DNA of 10,637 bases from Saccoglossus kowalevskii (GCF_000003605.2 NW_003152253.1:509911-520547); one strand, 5' to 3'; counted from the stretch's first letter, positions 1 to 8,665 are shown. Numbers and translations: made by a program. Notes: generated by a model not told the origin, from the letters alone.

Positions 1-14
1 AACTAATGCATCTT

Positions 15-205
15 TTAAAGTAAATAACATAGAGGAAATCGACATTTGCCAACAGCTGATAATTCTCTTGAGTTATTACTTACACCGAGTAGAAATTTAC
101 AAAATTGATTCTGAACTTGTTCAATTTGAGGAGCGTTCTCATAACCCCAGATTTCACTACCATATAATGAGATTGGCACAATGATGGAATCAAATAATTT
201 GAATG
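15..205 (-). pseudogene. Non-LTR retrotransposon reverse transcriptase, C-terminal fragment
   Basis: Read on the minus strand, this stretch has the hallmark of the region just after the reverse transcriptase palm in CR1/Jockey-type non-LTR retrotransposons. A segment LFDSIIVPISLYGSEIWG is followed by a helix ending in QFCKFLLGVSNNSRE and then a degenerate GK.RFPL box. The usual family pattern is LF(D/E)..(V/I).P(I/V)LLYG.E(V/I)WG, then (F/H).K..LG(V/L)...T, then GELGR.PL. The open frame runs on to 395, but residues upstream of about 205 do not resemble reverse transcriptase, so the element is 5'-truncated or broken there. A stop at 15-17 ends the frame inside the conserved box. No catalytic YADD motif, endonuclease or 3' tail is present in the window. 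It is a dead fragment, and the exact clade is not resolved. Confidence 0.82.
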
Positions 206-1321
206 AATCAGATGTGGTCATACTGGAATCTGCTGGAATGACAATGTACTCAAATCTGTGCGTCTTCAGATCAGCACACATGGTGAACGAAATGCATTTA
301 CTTCTTATGTTGTGTCCGGTGATGGCATTTTTTTTCACACACTTAGCCGGGGTGTACTTAAACCATTGTCGACAAATGAATGTTAAACGTATCATGTGAT
401 CAAAGTAGGGACGGACTGTTTTGGGGTGCGCAGGGGTGCGCAGGGGTCCGCTGAAGGCACATTGCGTGGGGGTCGTTTGGGAAACCGGAGGGCTATCAAT
501 GGCATATGATAGAGATCATCAGGAACATTAAGCCACACAGGGTCTCAAAGTGCATAGTGAAGAGCATAGGATTTCCAGGTCACAAGATTTGGGGCTCGGA
601 GTATTTTTTGGTTTGTAGTTACACCCTTTCTAGGCGCACACAACTCTCTCTTAGTACAAACTTTGGACGACAGACGTCATCACAATTTACACAACCGATA
701 GGAACGTGTTTTGGGTTCGTTAGTCTTAATAAAAGACCCATATACTGTAGTGTGAATACTCAAGACACAAAAAGCAACAAGTTTCGAATTATTAAACATT
801 TCCAATATCTAATATAATAGCTTAAAGATTCTGAAAGGATATATTTATGCCAACGCCTCCGGGGCGAAAGAAATATGCGGAAGGGGCATACATTCACATT
901 TATTAGGCAGAGGGAACATACAAGGGATTATCTGATGGAGATAAAATGAAGTTCAACTATTCAATTAGAGAAGTAAAATGAATATTTTGTAATACCCCTC
1001 TTAGGAATCAATTCAATTAAAATATCCCATCATTGCTATGAATTGTTCAATTTCAGCAACTGTTTATTTACTGACACATTATTGATTTGATTCACTGTAG
1101 CTGGCTGTATTTTTACGACACTGTGTACATCCGATGTACATCGGCCATATAGCGTGTGGTTTTAATGCCTGAATAGAAAAAGTCTAGTAAGTTTTATTAA
1201 CTTCAAAAGCAGAAAGACTTGGTTACCATGATCTTCACCAACATGTGCAATAGATATTTAGTGTCAACATTTATTAACCAGAGATGTTTAAATGTTACGT
1301 AAATCGGAACCAATAAACATA
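206..1321. other. Intergenic stretch, no gene recognised
   Basis: I see no supportable gene here. A 103-codon open frame at 506-817 (+) matches no family I recognise and has no splice or domain support. Small landmarks are a 10-base unit GGGGTGCGCA tandemly repeated about 2.5 times at 423-448 and a perfect 14-base palindrome at 1131-1144. Confidence 0.5.
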
Positions 1322-1416
1322 TTTTACCGTACTTCGCTCGACAAATTTAAAACTTGTATTTGGTGAGTTTCACGAGGTCGTTTTTTGGCTATATCTGGGT
1401 TAAAAATCAATGAACT
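1322..1416 (+). repeat. Interspersed repeat copy A, upstream of the START gene
   Basis: This is about 95 bp that recurs at 2474-2560 (+) and 8041-8135 (-). The shared landmarks, in order, are CCGTACT.CG, GTATTTGGTGA, a GAGGTC/GGGGTC block and TATATCTGGGTTAAAA. Copies A and C remain similar past the core (ATCAA.GAACT, then AAAGAGA.ATAA), which ties C to the duplicated upstream flank of the START gene. Copy B shares only the core, as expected for a mobile or dispersed repeat. The family is not recognised. Confidence 0.7.
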
Positions 1417-1766
1417 GTTTACAGTGTGAAAGAGAAATAATGCACGAATCAGCTGATGTTGGAATAAGTGCTATGTTTACATAATGTATGCATATAGTAG
1501 GAGCAAACATTGGTACGCCAAATAATGAATACTTCTCATGATAATGTCGACAATCTGTTGCTAGGGAATACTGAATACACGAATACTAATAATTTATATA
1601 ATTATCATACACGTCTAAACAAAAAAGACTGTTTATCTTTTGATACTAATCTCGTTTTGTGGTAAGTGTGTGCGAAAAAACAAGATTTGGGGCTGAATTT
1701 CTGAAGGTTTTCACAAAATCAAATTTTAACCACTACTATGTCTTCTTGTTATTCGTATTACACACG

Positions 1767-1964
1767 AACACGTGAACTAACATAATGTTCAATAAGACGG
1801 GTTAGCGCTAAATAATATGACCGCTCGGAGATACGCTATCAATCACCTGACAAATCGATAAAAATAAGTTCATGTGCAAGTTATATTTACAGATTGCAGA
1901 GACACAACCACCTCATTCAGCATCCAGCCTCACACCCACCCAGTAGCGTTAATAGCTAGCAGTC
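1767..1964 (+). promoter_or_regulatory. Promoter and 5' UTR region of the START gene
   Basis: A perfect CACGTG E-box sits at 1769-1774. ATCACCTGAC at 1845-1854 differs at two of ten positions from the classical sterol regulatory element ATCACCCCAC. An A/T-rich GATAAAAATAAG at about 1857-1868 could serve as a weak TATA-like element. A pyrimidine-rich leader runs into the ATG. An in-frame TAG at 1953-1955 lies three codons before the start, supporting 1965 as the initiator if the leader is unspliced. The TATTTACAG at about 1884-1892 could alternatively be a 3' splice site of an upstream non-coding exon. The stretch is conserved in the inverted copies near 7303-7475 and 9294-9470, which confirms it was part of the ancestral gene unit. 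The transcription start is not determinable. The sterol link is inference from known SREBP-2 control of mammalian STARD4. Confidence 0.5.
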
Positions 1965-4900
1965 ATGACCGACTACAAAGCAATCGCCGATGGCGTTATT
2001 GAAAAACTCTTTGATTTTGAAAAGGCTACAGACTGGATTAAATCCAAAGAAACGGTAAGCATAGTACGTCGTTCTGAAGGTATGGTCCATACTGTGCACA
2101 TAGTCATGTGCAGTGGCAGCATTTTTAATCACCTTTAAAAGCTGTGAATTAAATTAGCAAATGCAGGAATTGTCCATTTGAAAAAAAGAACAATACATTG
2201 CTGGAAAAGGTTAATGGACTTACGCGTATGCACACGAACTTTTCTAAACCATGTATCTATAAATGTTGTTAACCAAAACCTCTTACTAGAGAGCGAGGTC
2301 CTTTGCTTCTCTGCAATGTAACAACTGTTGTATTTATTTGATAAGACAACACATAACCGATAATTCATACGTTTCTCTAAACATTTATAAATGTCAGGAC
2401 AGTAATAATTTGATGGTTTACAACTGTTGTCCTACTTACCGGACAATAGACATCGTTATATTTAACTATTTTTATTTTCCGTACTACGTCCGATAAGTTT
2501 AAGATTAGTATTTGGTGATTGTGACGGGGTCACTGTTTGGTCATATCTAGGTTCAAATGACGTCCGACATCTAACCCTCAGTCTGAAACGCTAACTAGTT
2601 TATTTCTGGGACAAATCTCTTCTATGACGTAAATAGCTGCACGAACGGCTGTTCTCATCTGTAGCCGACTGTCAACAAATATGTGTATGAAAGATTTACT
2701 GTAATTTGAACGACACCAAAAAAAAAAAATAAAAACGAAAAAAACGCATCGTTGCCGCTTTAGACTATATATGGTATCATCCATTATGCCATTTTTGAAA
2801 ATCACGCCTATAGCAAAATGACGTATTGCCGTGGTCAATACAGTTGATTAAACAGCGGCCAATACTGCACGGGCACGGTCAGTAAGAATGATTCATTGTC
2901 TTGTGACAATAACTCTTAGACATCCGTTGTTTGTCTGACACCACGTGGATATTGACACACCTATAATAGTTGATTAGTGGCAAGGTGAACTGTAGCGTGT
3001 ATCAAAGTCGATGAATGAATCTGTCCGTGTAAACATTCGCTAATACATACTTCACACCAAGTCAAAGGACAGATGAATAGTGAATACACATTCTTGTGTC
3101 ACTGTCACTGTATAAACAGACAATGCACTCATATACTGAATGTTTAGAAGAAAGAAATAGTAAAGCCATGAATAGTGTGCACAAAGTGTGCATATAGTAA
3201 ATTCGATGTTAACACGGACAGTTGCAAGTTAGTGTGTTGCTGAGACAGGCAACTCAATCCGACTACTCGGTTTTTTAAACTTTGTTATATTTTACGTGAG
3301 TTGCACCGGGAATATAATGTTAAATGAACAAATTTACATCGCATATATACGAATGTCAGTGCTCAACAGCGTACATTTGTATTTTCAGAAAGAAATAAAG
3401 ATTTCCTACAAACAATCTCAAGATTTTGACGGTCGAATGTGAGTATTCATTACGGGACGTGAGAAAGCTGTTGATGTTTTGAAAATTAGGGGTACCCATT
3501 GCGCACCGACTTAGCAAACAAATGCTGTATACGGGCATCGCATTTCTTTTCATGATATGCTTAACCATCTTCATGTGCTGATTATCAACCAATTCTAAAT
3601 TCAGGTTCAAGTGTGAATATGTAATAGACGCACCAGTTGAGAAGGTTGTCGACGTCATCATGGACTTAGAAAAACATCTAAAGTGGGATTCTTCAGTTAA
3701 AACGATCACAAGTGTGGAGAAAATTGATGAGGTAATTTTTACATCACGTATAAAATGAACAAAAATCTTTTCAAAATTGTATGTTATTTTATAATCTTTT
3801 ACTTGTGTTTGGAAGAACAGAAGTATGTCCCGACGTTTAGAAACGGGATTTAGTTTGGCTTTATGTTAATCATGATGCAATTGTGTTGACTTACGTCGGT
3901 TACATTGACGGGTAGAACATGGCATGCTTATTTTGTTGACTGTTTATTTTTTGTAGGAGATGGGAGTCTTCTACACCGTGACGCCCAGTTACCTTGCTGG
4001 TCTAATATCGTCACGTGACACGTGCGATTTAATTGGTGTTCGGCATATTCCAGCAAAAGACATATATGTAATCTACGGTATGTTATATAATACTAGATGA
4101 GATTTCATCTTTTATTGAAAATGTTTGTCAGAAATTGTACAAATTGTTACAATGTTTGAAGCAATAACTGATCTTCGTATTATATAGACATCGACTGAGG
4201 AAAGAAATTGTACAAAATGACGAAAGCATGGTGGATTGCAGATTTGCGAAAATACCACACACTAACAAATGGTATTTATCTATTTCACTAAGTGGCGTGG
4301 CACATGCTGGATCGACATGTTAAAACACTTCTTTTATCCATATTCTTTCACATATGACACATAATTGCCTAATGTTCATTTCAATTCAGATGTAAGTGTT
4401 GATCACCCAGCATGCCCACCTGTTAAGAAGTATGTCCGTGCTAGAAACTACCCATCTGGTACCTTGCTGTATAAAGTTGACGGGTAGGAGAACCATTTCT
4501 ATGTAGGGGTGGATGGGCTTTGGGGGTTGGTGGGTGAAAAGTGGGGTGTGTTGCGCACATTTGATGGCGATTCAACATTCAACCTGTTATTTCGTGGTTC
4601 AATGAATAGTGTATTAAACATAGCCACTGTGTTCGTAGACTGTTGACAGTCCTCGGGACTAATTTGTTAGTATACTGAAGCAGCGAACGCCGTAGGACAA
4701 GGCATCGCAGTTCGATTGGATTGTGTTAACTGATTGTCGTAAATAGTATGAGAGACATGTAATACACAACCCAAGTATGGCCATCAATGCTCTCGTGAAA
4801 GTAAAATATTTCGACCTCCTAAGACAGGGCAAATGACCATGCCCTGCGCTCGGGCCAAATTATATTTGGACAGTAATATATCATACGTGCTATTAATGGT

Positions 4901-5156
4901 TCAAAGTATATTTTTAAGAAATATCAGAGACTATGATCTGATTTGCTTCAAAGTCATGCATAAAAGTGCGCACACAGATAAAACATTAGTTACATTAAGA
5001 ACTCCTTTATCTTACAGGGACCCTAACAAGACACGGTTAATTGACATGCTCCAATTCGAACTACATCTGTCACCAAAGTCACTGATTGACCGATTGATGC
5101 CTTCCTTGATTCCAACGTACGCCAGTGAACTTTCTAAAGGTGTTAAGGAGCTATAG
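1965..5156 (+). CDS. STARD5: START-domain lipid transfer protein, STARD5-like, six coding exons
   Basis: The predicted product is a 206-residue soluble protein consisting of one START domain, which in animals forms a helix-grip fold with a hydrophobic tunnel. STARD4/5/6 relatives carry sterols, and STARD5 also bile acids, through the cytosol. Exons are 1965-2054, 3389-3438, 3605-3731, 3957-4077, 4390-4483 and 5018-5156. Introns are all GT-AG with phases 0, 2, 0, 1, 2, and the 621-nt reading frame closes at TAG. Visible landmarks are the N-terminal helix (ATDWIK, residues 21-26), KWDSS at 73-77, ISSRDTCDL at 106-114 (the conserved RD of START strands), DHPACPP at 134-140, VRARNYPSG at 145-153, and PNKT..L followed by the long C-terminal amphipathic helix SPKSLIDRLMP to the end. 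There is no signal peptide or membrane segment. Length fits STARD4 (about 205) and STARD5 (about 213). The CPP motif favours STARD5 or STARD6 over STARD4, but paralog assignment is tentative. A G at -3 gives an acceptable start context. Confidence 0.92.
2055..3388 (+). other. Intron 1 of the START gene
   Basis: This is the longest intron, in phase 0, with donor GTAAGC and acceptor TATTTTCAG. It contains repeat copy B at 2474-2560 and A-rich tracts near 2718-2745, and no additional exon I can support. Its first ~40 bases are recognisably shared with the inverted pseudo-exon blocks: TTCTGAAGG with the block ending at 7213, and GTAxGCATA plus GTATGGT with the block ending at 9222. Confidence 0.8.
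2474..2560 (+). repeat. Interspersed repeat copy B, in intron 1
   Basis: This is the second copy of the ~95-bp repeat, same strand as copy A. It shares CCGTACTACG, AGTATTTGGTGATTGTGAC, GGGGTCACTGTTTGG and CATATCTAGGTT with copies A and C. Similarity stops at about 2560, where A and C continue to resemble each other, so B defines the limits of the mobile core. No terminal inverted repeat or clear target duplication was found. Confidence 0.65.
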
Positions 5157-5190
5157 AACTCGAAGTCGTTGATATCCCCAATACGTGTAC

Positions 5191-5315
5191 GTTTAAAGCG
5201 CCACACTCGTCACGCTAATTTTGTGTAAACAAGTGATGTATATTACACGCGTTGTATACGTCGCCAAAGACGCAAATTGAACGCGACGCAGCGCGGGGAC
5301 TGTGGTGCTTTAAAG
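5191..5315. mobile_element. Short hAT-like MITE with flanking duplication, in the 3' UTR
   Basis: The body at 5199-5308 (110 bp) is bounded by imperfect terminal inverted repeats. The left end reads CGCCACACTCGTCACGC and the right end, reverse complemented, reads CACCACAGTCCCCGCGC. They are flanked by GTTTAAAG (5191-5198) and CTTTAAAG (5308-5315, sharing one base with the body), a near-perfect 8-bp target duplication typical of hAT elements. The interior is GC-rich compared with its surroundings. It encodes nothing, so it is non-autonomous. Because TTTAAA is itself palindromic, the exact boundary between inverted repeat and target duplication is ambiguous. It lies 35 bp after the stop codon of the START gene. 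Confidence 0.6.
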
Positions 5316-5509
5316 CGTAATGAGTGTGCAAATTCCTTTCTTCTCAACGTGAAAATGTTTACAATTTTTTTGTTAATGACAGCAAAAAAAGTCATGGGTA
5401 TATAATCTGAATAGTCACAGAAGTTGTACAGTTACTAAGGAGTGTTTTCAATTGTTGCTTATCATGTGTATTCAAAATTTTCACTGAATGTCAAATGTAA
5501 AGATTGAGA

Positions 5510-5536
5510 AATAAAAAGAGAAAATTCTTGAATAAA
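5510..5536 (+). terminator. Two AATAAA polyadenylation signals
   Basis: Canonical AATAAA hexamers occur at 5510-5515 and 5531-5536, about 355-380 bases after the START gene stop codon and on the coding strand. They are the first well-placed pair downstream and are the likely mRNA 3'-end signals. Confidence 0.6.
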
Positions 5537-5560
5537 TGATACTTAAGCCAGTACCCCCAT

Positions 5561-6806
5561 AGAAGACGGGTATATATGCACTAGCCATAGGCGAATACAT
5601 ATCTGAAGCGTATCTCATGGTATGCCCGTCATCATTGTTGGTTATCGGTATTATATTATATCAGCGTTATTTTCACGTAGTTTTTCGAGAAAACAAAATC
5701 AAAGTACAACAGCGCGTAGTAAAATATAATGGCCCTGTACTATCATTTTAGACACCTCGAGCGGCAGCGTAAATTTCAACATGTTGTAGTTGAAATTAAG
5801 TTCGTTTTCAAACCGGATTTATTTGCGCAGACTTTGCTAGATTTAACTTCACCATAAATTAATTTATTGTTGCAAATTATCAGTTGTCAAACAGTACCGA
5901 TGTGTAAGCGGCGGGCTACTATGCTGGGGTCGCCCGCTCTTGTTCGGTAAAGTGACTTTTCCCTTCATCAAAGTGTCTATATATCATAATGTCCGTCATT
6001 TTATTTCGTTTTCCAGTATAAAACTAAATCGAATTCTCGGAAAACATACTTATTTAGCATCGCATAAAAAAAAACAAGGTATCGACCAATTACTATAATG
6101 TATTCATGCACTGGTATATATTTCTTGAACCTGAACCTGTCTGTAGAGTTTAATATTTTGTTCGAATTAATACTTATTGTTTTTATTTCTATCCGACTTG
6201 AAGGCCAATGTCACGCCTCTGTCCTGTCACGTCTTTTCTAGCCTCCAAATACCGCGGTGGCAATTTAAAACGAGCAGTTTCTCTACCAGCTTTTTTATTT
6301 TACGGATAATATCCAGGTCAAGGTTTGTATTTGGCCATTATACAAAACATGTTTGCTTAATAATGTAATTGAATAGCTATTCCTTACGATATAATGACAC
6401 TTACGCTTGATTTCATACAAAATAATATTTCTTGTTGATAAGCGTAATTTAGGACATTACAAATGGCCGTTAACGAACAAGATTAAATTCTATATAACCA
6501 CATTCATGTGTATCGCAAATATTAAAAATAGGCTTGATTATCAAATACGATACCGTTGGTGGCGCACATACATTCTGACATCACAACGCAACATACTGGT
6601 AACAATGTGCGTGCGTAAATTTGAATTTACATTTCGAAGTAATTGTAATATTCTAATCACTGTGATTCGTAACGTGTAGTGCCCAGTGTTTAGTGCGGTA
6701 GTGTTGAAATAGAGAGGATCAAATACTAACATGAACAGACTCGTTCATCAACTGTTATACATACTACAGTTCACCTGATGTCATTTACCAAACAAACAAA
6801 AGCAAT
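5561..6806. other. Intergenic stretch, no gene recognised
   Basis: No coding region is supportable. Short open frames at 6177-6368, 6407-6679 and 6541-6732 have no recognisable domain or composition shift. Structural landmarks are a perfect 9-bp inverted repeat at 5772-5797 (arms AATTTCAAC/GTTGAAATT, 8-base loop) and a nested GC-rich hairpin at 5895-5949. A stretch at 6292-6345 resembles the repeat family of copies A-C (TTTTATTTT, then GTATTTGG..ATT) but is strongly diverged. Confidence 0.5.
5895..5949. repeat. Nested inverted repeat (potential hairpin)
   Basis: The outer arms TACCGA (5895-5900) and TCGGTA (5944-5949) enclose inner arms GCGGGC (5911-5916) and GCCCGC (5932-5937), with a 15-base loop. 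The inner part is much more GC-rich than its surroundings. It may be the remnant of a small inverted-repeat transposon or a fold in an RNA. No target duplication is obvious. Confidence 0.4.
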
Positions 6807-7130
6807 TCAATAGTTATTTACAGTGAAGAATTCCACAAAATGTTCTTGTACAATACGTACTTTACCGGCCTCTGATTCGTCAAATCTATTGATTATAATT
6901 CCCTCATTACAAATTGTCAAAAGACCCTTCTGTATGTCTACACGATTTTGAACATTTCCTTGTTGACCTAAACGTTCTCCATACCCCCCCCCCACCCCGG
7001 AGACGTTGGTTGGCACAATTTTGTCTCTTTGATTTTGTGTAACACCCCTTCCTGGATATGAAATGTATAATACCGGCCCTCCTACGCTAATTACATTATG
7101 AACAAAGTTCCCTTGCTTACAATATTTTAC
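6807..7130 (-). other. Unidentified open frame, possible decayed exon
   Basis: The minus strand is open for 107 codons from 7130 to a stop at 6807-6809, long for DNA this AT-rich. It begins just after a good 3' splice site (TTTTTCTAAG, acceptor AG at 7131-7130). Possible donors are GTAAAG near 6867 and GTACGT near 6861. The peptide contains GGPVLYISYPGRG near its start and IIINRFDESEAGKV near its end. The latter recalls the E-F strand and 'D(S/A)(D/E)AG' stretch of immunoglobulin-like domains, but the expected cysteines and tryptophan are absent. A GGGTGGGGGGGGGG tract falls inside the frame. No ATG begins it. It does not resemble START exons even though it lies downstream of the inverted exon-1 copy. 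I do not assign a function. Confidence 0.25.
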
Positions 7131-7212
7131 TTAGAAAAACACAATATTTTGAAATATTTGAATTACCCCCTATCCATAAATATATGCGTTGTGTTCAACG
7201 CCTTCAGAACAA

Positions 7213-7302
7213 TGCATGTCCAATTTAAATTCAGTCTGTCGCCTTTTTAAAATCGACCAGTTTTTCGATGGAGACTTCGGCGATTGCCTTGTAGTTAGTT
7301 AA
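7213..7302 (-). pseudogene. Inverted, decayed copy of START gene exon 1
   Basis: Read on the minus strand, these 90 bases align without gaps to exon 1 of the START gene at 1965-2054. The frame gives L-T-N-Y-K-A-I-A-E..., with IEKL.DFKKATD conserved. Of the first 25 codons, 17 encode the same residue. It is broken: the ATG is TTA, the conserved Trp codon is TGA (7233-7231), a second stop TAA follows at 7227-7225, and the splice donor GT is changed to AC. Intron-like sequence TTCTGAAGG follows, as in intron 1 of the intact gene, so this is a genomic copy, not a retrocopy. Exons 2-6 were looked for by eye on this strand down to 5157 and not found. Confidence 0.85.
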
Positions 7303-7472
7303 GAACGATCTACGTGGATGGCATGAGCCTGTATGCTGAATGAAACTGTGTTGTTTCTGAAGTGTGCAAAACTTACTTGTAAATAAACATATTGCTATCG
7401 TATCATCGGCTGAATCTCCGGGGTGGTCATATTACTCGGCGCTAACCTGTCTTGAACATTGTGTTAATCAAT

Positions 7473-7722
7473 ATGTTCATTTTTTTATATTTAAATAACG
7501 TTTTTATTTCGTTTTCTGAATAATATAAACATACAATACAGAAAATATTACATAGTGATATAAGGGGAGACACGGGAAAGAAAATTAACAAAGAATAAAA
7601 ATGAATAAATGCAGATACATATTTAATCTGGTATATATAACATATAATTATATTTGTTCAATATCTAGCAAATTATCTAGTGGTTCCCATTTCTGGTAAT
7701 GGATGAGCTCGTTAATGTTCAT
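7473..7722 (-). mobile_element. Poly(A)-tailed retroelement fragment with 8-bp target duplication
   Basis: Comparison with the intact promoter shows extra DNA at 7481-7714, flanked by identical 8-bp direct repeats ATGTTCAT at 7473-7480 and 7715-7722. Both repeats correspond to one site in the intact gene near 1766-1775. In minus orientation the insert ends in an A-rich tail (GAAATAAAAACG, then AAATATAAAAAA) right before the duplication. That is the structure left by target-primed reverse transcription of a 5'-truncated LINE or a SINE. It contains no coding frame. The family is not identified, and a cut-and-paste origin is less likely because no terminal inverted repeats are visible. Confidence 0.6.
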
Positions 7723-8040
7723 GTGTAATACAAATAAAAAAAAGACACGAGAAAGTGATATATTCGACTTTTAGTGAAAGTCTTAAGAAACACAGCCCCA
7801 TTTCTTGTTTATTTGAAGCCACTTGCCAAACACGAGATAAGTAAAAGTCTTCAATGTTTAGAGAACGGAAGGTAGTTTAGAAGTATTTAATAATTGTACA
7901 AATATTTCCAGCGACAGCGACAGATTTTTGACATTCTCATAACGAGTATCAACTATTTGTAACAGCAATATTTCATTATAATTGGGCATTTCGCAGTTAT
8001 TTGGTTCGAGCGTTATATCTCTTTAACCGCGTTAGGTAGT

Positions 8041-8135
8041 TCTTTGATGTTTTAACCCAGATATAGTCAAACAATGACCTCGTGACAATCACCAAATACA
8101 AGTCTTATACTCATTGGGCGTAGTACGGGGGAAAA
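8041..8135 (-). repeat. Interspersed repeat copy C, part of the inverted duplicate
   Basis: This is the third copy of the ~95-bp repeat, on the minus strand. It carries CCGTACTACGCCC, CTTGTATTTGGTGATTGTCA, GAGGTCATTGTTTG and CTATATCTGGGTTAAAA. Past the core it stays similar to the flank of copy A, so it was carried here in the segmental duplication and did not insert independently. Confidence 0.7.
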
Positions 8136-8137
8136 TA

Positions 8138-8665
8138 CACAGAGTTACAGACGCGAACTGACTACTATTCTGTTAATGGGCTGATAGTGATATATGATGA
8201 CAACTACAACAAAACAAAGTCCGGCATCAGACATTTACCGAACGTTGACCAAGGGTTTGATATGAAACCACGGATTACGGATTCTGATGGCCGTTTTCTA
8301 GAACTGGACGCTTTCGAATTGTCATTTCATTTGTCACACAGTTGCAATGAATTGTCATTATCAAATAGCAGAGCATACGATATATGTTTTTGTATTTATG
8401 CAATTTAACCTACCGTCATAGCTGTGCAGAGAAAATAATTTAGGTCACTAGGGGTTCATACTTATAAACCCACACATTCTTATTGGTTTCTAATTGGCAT
8501 ACTAATTCACATTCAACATTGTTCACCTTGAAAGTTAGAGCATATAACAATGCAAACAAATTAAGCAATATGGTTGCCCCCTCACCCATAACTCTAAACC
8601 TAACCCTGACCCTCTTGTGCCCATCCACCATTTCAGTTGCATATGATGTACACACGCATTTATTG
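8138..8665. other. Intergenic stretch with a degenerate telomere-like tract
   Basis: A 73-codon open frame at 8187-8408 (+) matches nothing I recognise. At about 8576-8612 a CCCTAA-like array (CTCTAAACCTAACCCTGACC) resembles degenerated telomere repeats, too short and imperfect to claim as an interstitial telomere. Otherwise nothing is seen. Confidence 0.4.

Larger units (their letters stand above)
5157..5560 (+). other. 3' UTR and immediate downstream flank of the START gene
   Basis: After the TAG at 5154-5156 there is no further coding potential. The stretch contains a small hAT-like inverted-repeat element at 5199-5308 and ends with two poly(A) signals. A transcript using either signal would carry most or all of that element. 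The actual cleavage site is inferred to lie within about 30 bases after 5515 or 5536. Confidence 0.55.
7303..8137 (-). repeat. Inverted duplicate of the START gene promoter and upstream flank
   Basis: On the minus strand this block follows the order of 1322-1964. From the far end it has repeat copy C (as A at 1322) and TGGGGCTG.....TTCT (as TTGGGGCTGAATTTCT near 1687). It then has GTATTACACA.GAAC (as at 1755), AATGTTCAA..GACxGGTTAGCGC (as at 1784), TAATATGACC....CGGAGAT (as at 1813) and CATTCAGCAT.CAG.CTCA (as at 1915). Homology continues directly into the pseudo-exon at 7302. A 234-bp insertion at 7481-7714 interrupts the block. The E-box position is degraded here. The source and copy have diverged by many substitutions and small indels, so the duplication is not recent. 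Confidence 0.78.

Noticed and set aside
506-817. 103-codon open frame starting with ATG
   Set aside because: No recognisable family, no promoter or poly(A) context. The length is attainable by chance in a window this size.
3356-3709. 117-codon minus-strand open frame
   Set aside because: It lies antisense to exons 2 and 3 of the START gene and across intron 2. It has no recognisable domain.
5012-5206. 64-codon minus-strand open frame
   Set aside because: It is a shadow of coding exon 6 on the opposite strand.
8187-8408. 73-codon open frame as a START exon 6 relic (contains FELSFHLS)
   Set aside because: The resemblance to the FELHLS stretch of the real exon 6 is limited to a few residues. 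The flanking residues, including the PNKT motif and the C-terminal helix, are absent and the strand is wrong for the inverted block.
8576-8612. Telomere-like CCCTAA repeats
   Set aside because: There are only a few imperfect units, so this is not enough to claim an interstitial telomere.
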